Of a DNA stretch of 18,903 nucleotides, positions 15,030 through 18,903 are shown piece after piece (the first letter of the stretch is position 1; every line of letters begins with the position of its first letter). The DNA is from an uncultured Eubacterium sp. (GTDB lineage Bacteria; Bacillota; Clostridia; Peptostreptococcales; Anaerovoracaceae): the NCBI GenBank assembly GCA_902495595.1, contig CABUXV010000037.1:1-18903 (forward strand), read 5' to 3'. Under the pieces are notes generated by a model. It was not told the DNA's origin, did not search any database, and was given only the letters and a program-made list of their open reading frames with translations. The position numbers and the translations under genes are program-made.

Positions 15030-16109
15030 ATGTCCACCATCAGTTTATGTATGATTGTAAAAAATGAAGAAAATGTACTGAGTCGATGTCTAGACAGCAT
15101 AAAAGAACTTATTGACGAAATAATCATAGTCGATACCGGCAGCACTGACAACACAAAGTCCATAGCAAAAAAATATACAGACAAAATATATGACTTTCAA
15201 TGGATAGACGATTTTTCAGCAGCGCGAAACTTTTCATTCTCAAAGTCAACAATGGAATACAGCATGTGGATGGATGCAGACGATGTCTTTAACTATAAAT
15301 ATAAAAACGAATTTCTTGATTTAAAAAAAACAGGATTTAATAGTGCTGATATAATAATGATGCCGTATATTACATCTTTTGATGAAGACGGAAACCCTGT
15401 ATTTTCATATTATCGTGAAAGAATAATAAAAAGTTCCATTGATTTTTCATGGAAAGGCAAAGTACATGAAGTCATAAGCCATAGTTCAAACAATTACTTG
15501 TATTCAGAAATATCTATTATTCATAAATCCGTTAAAGAAACATATACTGACAGAAATCTTAAAATATACGAAAAACAAATATCGGATGGAGATGACCTTT
15601 CTCCAAGAGATATGTTTTATTATGGAAGAGAATTATTCTACCATCAAAAGTATAACGAATCGATAATATGCCTTACGAGATTCTTAAATATGCCCGGGGG
15701 CTGGGTTGAAAATAAAATCGAAGCCTGCAAGTTTCTATCATACAGCCATAATAAACTGGACAATAAAAATTCCGCCCTTACTGATTTGTTTCTTACGTTC
15801 TCATATGATACTCCTCGCGCTGAGATATGCTGTGAAATAGGAGCATTGTTTATGCAGCTTCAAAATTTTAAAGCTGCAATTTTCTGGTATAAGCTCGCTC
15901 TGAAAATTCCTCTTAATGAGAAATCCGGCGCCTTTATATCAAAGGATTGCTATGGATATATACCTTATATTCAGCTATGCGTCTGCTACGATAAAATCGG
16001 AGAACATAACAAAGCTATGGAATATAATGCTTTAGCAGGAAAAATAAGACCAAATTCACCATCCTATATAACCAACCTGCAATATTTTGAATCATTAAAC
16101 AATAAATAA
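15030..16109 (+). CDS. Family 2 glycosyltransferase with TPR-like C-terminus (SgtA-like)
   Basis: A 359-residue glycosyltransferase. Seen: the GT-A opening ISLCMIVKNEENVLSRCLDSI, VDTGSTDNT (35-42), and the metal-binding DADD (82-85), then about 130 residues including FSWKGKVHEVI, and a C-terminal helical region with TPR-like repeats (DMFYYGRELFYHQKYNESI, AEICCEIGALFMQLQNFKAAI, IQLCVCYDKIGEHNKAME). AACAGGAGG precedes the ATG. The gene directly precedes a collagen-like protein rich in Gly-Pro-Thr, as sgtA precedes bclA3 in C. difficile, so it probably O-glycosylates Thr of that protein in the mother cell. The sugar is unknown, and the pairing is inference from context and domain type. Confidence 0.88.
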   Translation: MSTISLCMIVKNEENVLSRCLDSIKELIDEIIIVDTGSTDNTKSIAKKYTDKIYDFQWIDDFSAARNFSFSKSTMEYSMWMDADDVFNYKYKNEFLDLKKTGFNSADIIMMPYITSFDEDGNPVFSYYRERIIKSSIDFSWKGKVHEVISHSSNNYLYSEISIIHKSVKETYTDRNLKIYEKQISDGDDLSPRDMFYYGRELFYHQKYNESIICLTRFLNMPGGWVENKIEACKFLSYSHNKLDNKNSALTDLFLTFSYDTPRAEICCEIGALFMQLQNFKAAIFWYKLALKIPLNEKSGAFISKDCYGYIPYIQLCVCYDKIGEHNKAMEYNALAGKIRPNSPSYITNLQYFESLNNK

Positions 16110-16146
16110 ATAGTTATTATACTCACCTAATCACTTTTTAAGTAAT

Positions 16147-16173
16147 ATATTAAATCGAGGTGATACATATAGT
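16147..16173 (+). promoter_or_regulatory. Possible sporulation (sigma-E/K-like) promoter of the collagen-like gene
   Basis: ATA (16147-16149), 16 nt, then CATATAGT (16166-16173) matches the sigma-E pattern ATA-N16-CATACANT at all but one defined base, and CATATAGTA also fits the sigma-K -10 CATANNNTA. It lies 60 nt upstream of the start codon. An inverted repeat ACATATA...TATATGT (16165-16193) overlaps it. The region is A+T-rich, so chance matches are likely. Confidence 0.3.
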
Positions 16174-16232
16174 AAATAATTTATATTATATGTAAACTTT
16201 ATATCTTAGCTTGTGAAAGGAGTAAACTTTTA

Positions 16233-17192
16233 ATGAATTGCAACAATTTTAATAAACGCGGTTCAAACTGTAACTGCAATAATAGACAATGCAACTCTTG
16301 CCCTCCACCTTGTCCTCCACCTTGCCCTCCTTGTTGTGTTACCGGACCTACGGGGCCTACTGGACCTACCGGACCTACTGGATTTCCAGGATTTCCTGGC
16401 GCCACAGGGCCTACCGGACCTACTGGACCTGCAGGTATAGGTATACCAGGGCCTACTGGGCCTACCGGACCTACGGGGCCTACAGGTGCAACCGGTCCTA
16501 CTGGAGCGACTGGGGCAACTGGAGCTGGAATAGACACTGCAACTGAATTCGTTGCCGGTACTGATTATACACAAGGTGACACTGTTTTCTATAATGGATC
16601 ATTATATCGAGTCGCTAGAAATAATCCTTCAGGCACACCGGGGACTTCACCTGATTTTCAGGTCCTTTCTGTTGCTGGACCTACCGGCGCAACTGGACCT
16701 ACCGGGCCTACTGGGCCTACCGGACCTACTGGACCTACGGGAACCGGCACGACTGGTGCAACTGGACCTACTGGGCCTACCGGTGCAACCGGTCCTGCTG
16801 GAACTGGCGCTACGGGACCTACCGGTGCAACTGGACCTACTGGACCTATAGGGCCTACTGGCGATACCGGTCCTGCCGGAACTGGCGCTACGGGACCTAC
16901 CGGTGATACCGGTCCTACCGGACCTACTGGGCCTACTGGTGATACCGGTCCTGCCGGAACTGGCGCTACAGGACCTACCGGTGATACCGGTCCTACTGGG
17001 CCTACTGGGCCTACTGGCGATACCGGTCCTACCGGACCTACTGGACCTACTGGCGATACTGGACCTGCCGGAACCATTACACCCGGTACCGCAGTAGCAG
17101 ACATCTCATCGGGAAGTGATGTTAATACTGTAATAACATCTTTTAACGAACTTTTAGCATCACTGCGTGCAGCAGGTGTAATTTCAACTTAA
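16233..17192 (+). CDS. BclA-like collagen-repeat spore/cell surface glycoprotein
   Basis: A 319-residue, strongly modular protein. Residues 1-37 are Cys- and Pro-rich (C3, C13, C15, C20, then CPPPCPPPCPPCC), suited to disulfide cross-linking into a coat. Residues 38-97 and about 149-283 are two collagen-like blocks, mostly Gly-Pro-Thr with Gly-Ala-Thr. Between them (98-148) is a folded insert with TEFVAGTDYTQGDTVFYNG and SLYRVARNNPSGTPG, like small carbohydrate-binding modules of the CBM5/12 type. The C-terminus (about 285-319) ends in NTVITSFNELLASLRAAGVI, like trimerising tips of Bacillus phage head fibres and clostridial collagen proteins. Thr-rich repeats are expected O-glycosylation sites for the neighbouring glycosyltransferase. 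There is no cleavable signal peptide, consistent with mother-cell assembly. AAAGGAG precedes the ATG by ten nt. Confidence 0.88.
   Translation: MNCNNFNKRGSNCNCNNRQCNSCPPPCPPPCPPCCVTGPTGPTGPTGPTGFPGFPGATGPTGPTGPAGIGIPGPTGPTGPTGPTGATGPTGATGATGAGIDTATEFVAGTDYTQGDTVFYNGSLYRVARNNPSGTPGTSPDFQVLSVAGPTGATGPTGPTGPTGPTGPTGTGTTGATGPTGPTGATGPAGTGATGPTGATGPTGPIGPTGDTGPAGTGATGPTGDTGPTGPTGPTGDTGPAGTGATGPTGDTGPTGPTGPTGDTGPTGPTGPTGDTGPAGTITPGTAVADISSGSDVNTVITSFNELLASLRAAGVIST
16863..17018 (+). repeat. Two tandem 78-bp units within the collagen-like gene
   Basis: Units begin at 16863 and 16941, each starting GATACCGGTCCTGCCGGAAC and encoding 26 residues (G-D-T, G-P-A, G-T, G-A-T, G-P-T, G-D-T, then three G-P-T). 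They differ by only a few third-position changes. Such units invite slippage and length change in multiples of 78 or 9 bp. Confidence 0.8.
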
Positions 17193-17212
17193 AAATAAAA
17201 CTTTAACGTAAG

Positions 17213-17233
17213 TTTCCCTTTTATTGGTGGTGC
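17213..17233 (-). repeat. Right arm of the inverted repeat bracketing the cassette
   Basis: The reverse complement reads GCACCACCAATAAA, one extra A, then GGGAAA, matching the left arm at 14984-15003. It begins 21 bp after the collagen-gene stop and contains the stop codon of the minus-strand 44-residue small gene. Outward TGTG also matches the left flank at the same distance. Confidence 0.75.
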
Positions 17234-17355
17234 TTTAACACATTTTTATTTAACAAAAATTTTATTAACTTTTTATAACATTTATCAATTTTTTTATTTG
17301 AATTTTCTTTTTCAGCAACAAAAATCACAACAGCTTTAACACGATTTTTCAACAT
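17221..17355 (-). CDS. Small basic protein, 44 residues, function unknown
   Basis: A small gene on the minus strand: ATG at 17355 with a perfect AGGAGG seven nt upstream, and TAA at 17221-17223. The product begins MLKNRVKAVVIFVAEKE, continues with a Lys-rich stretch containing KKIDKCYKKLIKFLLNKN, and ends VLKHHQ. It has about 13 Lys, one Cys, a short hydrophobic run (AVVIFVA) and a predicted amphipathic helix. I do not recognise a family. It is divergent from the serine recombinase gene (83 nt between start codons), and its last four codons lie in the right inverted-repeat arm. It could be a recombination directionality factor, a regulator or a small toxin-like peptide; none is shown. The ribosome site is the main evidence that it is real. 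Confidence 0.5.
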   Translation of the reverse strand: MLKNRVKAVVIFVAEKENSNKKIDKCYKKLIKFLLNKNVLKHHQ

Positions 17356-17385
17356 TTAAACGCCTCCTGAGGAATTATATGTTCT

Positions 17386-17391
17386 TATAAT
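17386..17391 (+). promoter_or_regulatory. Putative -10 of the serine recombinase gene
   Basis: A perfect TATAAT lies 48 nt upstream of the recombinase start codon. No -35 is recognisable at 16-18 nt. The region where a -35 would sit overlaps the ribosome site (17363-17368) of the divergent small gene, so the two genes may be mutually regulated. Confidence 0.3.
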
Positions 17392-17438
17392 ATGATCGAA
17401 TATCTTTGTCTTAAAACTATTAAGGATGGTATATTATT

Positions 17439-18827
17439 TTGAAGTTTTTCATATACAGCCGTAAATCTGTTTACACCGGAAGAGGAGAAAGCACTGAAAA
17501 TCAAATTGAGATGTGCCGAAAATATATAGAAAACAAATTTTCAAAAATATCCAAACATGATATTTCCATATACGAAGATGAAGGTTTTTCTGCAAAAGAT
17601 ACAGAACGACCTCAGTTTAAGCTCATGACAAAACATATAGAAACTAATCCTCCTGATTTTATTGTATGTTACAGACTTGACAGAATAAGCCGAAGCGTAA
17701 GTGATTTTTCCTCATTTATAGAAAATTTAAACAGCCGCGGTATATCATTCATCTGCATAAAAGAAGAATTCGATACTTCAAAGCCAATGGGCAAAGCGAT
17801 GATGTACATAGCATCTGTATTTTCCCAATTAGAAAGAGAAACAATTGCCGAACGAGTACGAGATAACATGCTTATGCTGGCACGTACGGGACGATGGCTG
17901 GGAGGAACTACTCCTACAGGCTATACATCCGAAAAAACATGTGAAATTATTATGGATGGAAAAATGAGAACATCGTATAAACTTAAAGAAAAATACGATG
18001 AGCTCAAAATAGTTTCCTGCATATTTTCTACTTTTATTGAAAACAAAAATATACACTCGGTATACGAACACCTTAAGAACAGCAACATACTCTCTAAATC
18101 CAAAAAACAATATACAGCCTCAAGCATAAAGCAAATATTGACAAATCCCGTATATTGTATTGCTGATATGAATGCTTTTAATTATTTTACAAAATGCGGA
18201 TGTGAAGTTTGTTTCACAAAAGAACAATGCGGCCATGACTTAGGGATACTTGCTTATAACAAACGTAATTACAGCAAAAAAGGCGCACCACGTAATCCTA
18301 TGGAAAAATGGATAATTGCAGTCGGCAAACATAAAGGAATTATAGAAGGAAGTAAATGGGTATATGCACAACAGCTTTTAGAAAAAAATCCAGCACCTAA
18401 AAATACTAATGATTACTCTGTTTTATCAGGTATTATTCTATGTGATAAATGTCATAGTCCAATGATATCGAAACTTAGAAATAAAAACAACCAGAAAAAA
18501 AACTTTGATTACATATGCAGCTGTAAACTGCACAAAGGGACAAATCAATGTGAATGTCAAAACATAGAAGGGCTTTCCACAGACAGAATAGTTACATTAA
18601 AGATACTTGAATTCATACTTAAAAATTCATCTCCCAAAACAAAAATCGATACAGATATAGCAGACGATGAAAATCTTTCTGCTGAAATGATTTTAAATTC
18701 TTTATCCGTTTATGAACAGCGTGATATTGTAAAAAATATTGCCGAAACAATAATTTGGGATGGTGAAAAAATAAAAATTATTATAAATTATATATGTCTT
18801 TTTGACTATCTTTTTATATCTTCTTAA
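17439..18827 (+). CDS. Large serine recombinase
   Basis: A 462-residue site-specific recombinase of the large serine family. Seen: the catalytic N-terminal resolvase domain (about 1-145) with YSRKS (nucleophile S10), EDEGFSAKDTERPQF, YRLDRISRS (Arg 79, 82, 85) and FSQLERETIAERVRDNM; the Recombinase domain (about 160-300) with GRWLGGTTPTGYTSE and SIKQILTNPVYCIADMNA; and a zinc ribbon starting CDKCHSPM and ending CSCKLHKGTNQCECQ. The coiled-coil stretch that usually follows the ribbon is almost missing, so the protein is shorter than the usual 500-600 residues. A Cys cluster CGCEVCFTKEQCGH lies in the Recombinase domain. The start is TTG at 17439 with AAGGATGG upstream; no in-frame ATG is better placed. 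It may act on the adjacent inverted repeats or on an element outside the window. Confidence 0.9.
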   Translation: MKFFIYSRKSVYTGRGESTENQIEMCRKYIENKFSKISKHDISIYEDEGFSAKDTERPQFKLMTKHIETNPPDFIVCYRLDRISRSVSDFSSFIENLNSRGISFICIKEEFDTSKPMGKAMMYIASVFSQLERETIAERVRDNMLMLARTGRWLGGTTPTGYTSEKTCEIIMDGKMRTSYKLKEKYDELKIVSCIFSTFIENKNIHSVYEHLKNSNILSKSKKQYTASSIKQILTNPVYCIADMNAFNYFTKCGCEVCFTKEQCGHDLGILAYNKRNYSKKGAPRNPMEKWIIAVGKHKGIIEGSKWVYAQQLLEKNPAPKNTNDYSVLSGIILCDKCHSPMISKLRNKNNQKKNFDYICSCKLHKGTNQCECQNIEGLSTDRIVTLKILEFILKNSSPKTKIDTDIADDENLSAEMILNSLSVYEQRDIVKNIAETIIWDGEKIKIIINYICLFDYLFISS

Positions 18828-18875
18828 ATGTCCGCAAAGCCTTATTTTATCGGCTCTACGGGCATTTTGCTTTTG
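18828..18875 (+). terminator. Rho-independent terminator after the serine recombinase
   Basis: ATGTCCGCAAAGCC (18828-18841) pairs with GGCTCTACGGGCAT (18852-18865) at 12 of 14 positions including one G-U, around a 10-nt loop, and is followed by TTTTGCTTTT. It starts immediately after the recombinase stop codon. The remaining 28 bases to the window end show nothing I can assign. Confidence 0.7.
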
Positions 18876-18903
18876 TGGTAAACCTCACATATCTAGGTCT
18901 ATC

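Noticed and set aside
14864..15184. Minus-strand 106-residue frame overlapping the start of the glycosyltransferase gene
   Set aside because: It is a shadow of the glycosyltransferase and the upstream A+T-rich region; no ribosome site, no motif, and it overlaps the LUD gene start.
16305..17080. Periodic repeats in this region as a CRISPR array or satellite
   Set aside because: The 9-bp period is explained by Gly-Pro-Thr codons in one open frame with a ribosome site; there are no unique spacers.
16199..17104. Long minus-strand open frames with Pro-Val-Gly repeats opposite the collagen gene
   Set aside because: They arise because the 9-bp Gly-Pro-Thr codon repeat lacks stop codons when read backwards. 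They have no ribosome site and no family resemblance.
17198..17215. AAACTT-N6-AAGTTT hairpin after the collagen gene as a terminator
   Set aside because: The 6-bp stem has only one G-C pair and the following bases are CCCTTTTATT, not a clean T-run. It overlaps the inverted-repeat arm, so I do not call it a terminator.

Overview
The window looks like chromosome of a low-GC, anaerobic, probably spore-forming Firmicute of the class Clostridia. The support is A+T-rich DNA with strong AGGAGG-type ribosome sites, tRNA genes with encoded CCA ends, a ferredoxin-linked 2-oxoacid oxidoreductase, a Feo iron importer, and a glycosyltransferase next to a BclA-like collagen protein of the kind found on clostridial spores. 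The genus cannot be fixed from sequence alone.

Layout. 1-271: two tRNA genes (Val-UAC, Met-CAU) on the minus strand with their own promoter. 350-4148: iron uptake, feoA and feoB on the plus strand, separated by a minus-strand sodium:solute symporter. 4108-5193: a minus-strand single-pass membrane protein, then a divergent HxlR regulator; a 9-bp inverted repeat lies between them. 5179-8417: the nadA-nadB-nadC operon (aspartate to nicotinate mononucleotide) on the minus strand, with a sigma-A-type promoter overlapped by TGTC/GACA dyads typical of a niacin-responsive repressor site. 8545-13250: a seven-gene minus-strand operon. It encodes four subunits of a 2-oxoacid:ferredoxin oxidoreductase (delta, alpha, beta, gamma), then a P-loop ATPase, a small nitroreductase and a HAD phosphatase, and ends in a hairpin terminator. 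13298-14945: an EamA exporter and a convergent LUD-domain protein, with 2 bp between their stop codons.

14984-18875 is the accessory-looking end. A family 2 glycosyltransferase and a large Gly-X-Thr collagen-like protein form a pair that resembles the C. difficile sgtA-bclA3 spore-surface locus. The pair is tightly bracketed by a 20/21-bp inverted repeat (14984-15003 and 17213-17233). Just outside the right repeat lie a 44-residue minus-strand small gene with a perfect ribosome site, whose stop codon falls inside the repeat, and a divergent large serine recombinase gene that ends in a terminator. This arrangement suggests a 2.2-kb surface-glycoprotein cassette that may be invertible or mobile. 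Inverted, it would sit directly downstream of the small gene's promoter. This is a hypothesis, and it is the most interesting one in the window.

Together the genes describe iron import, de novo NAD synthesis and ferredoxin-dependent oxo-acid (probably amino-acid-derived) fermentation, followed by a spore or cell surface module.
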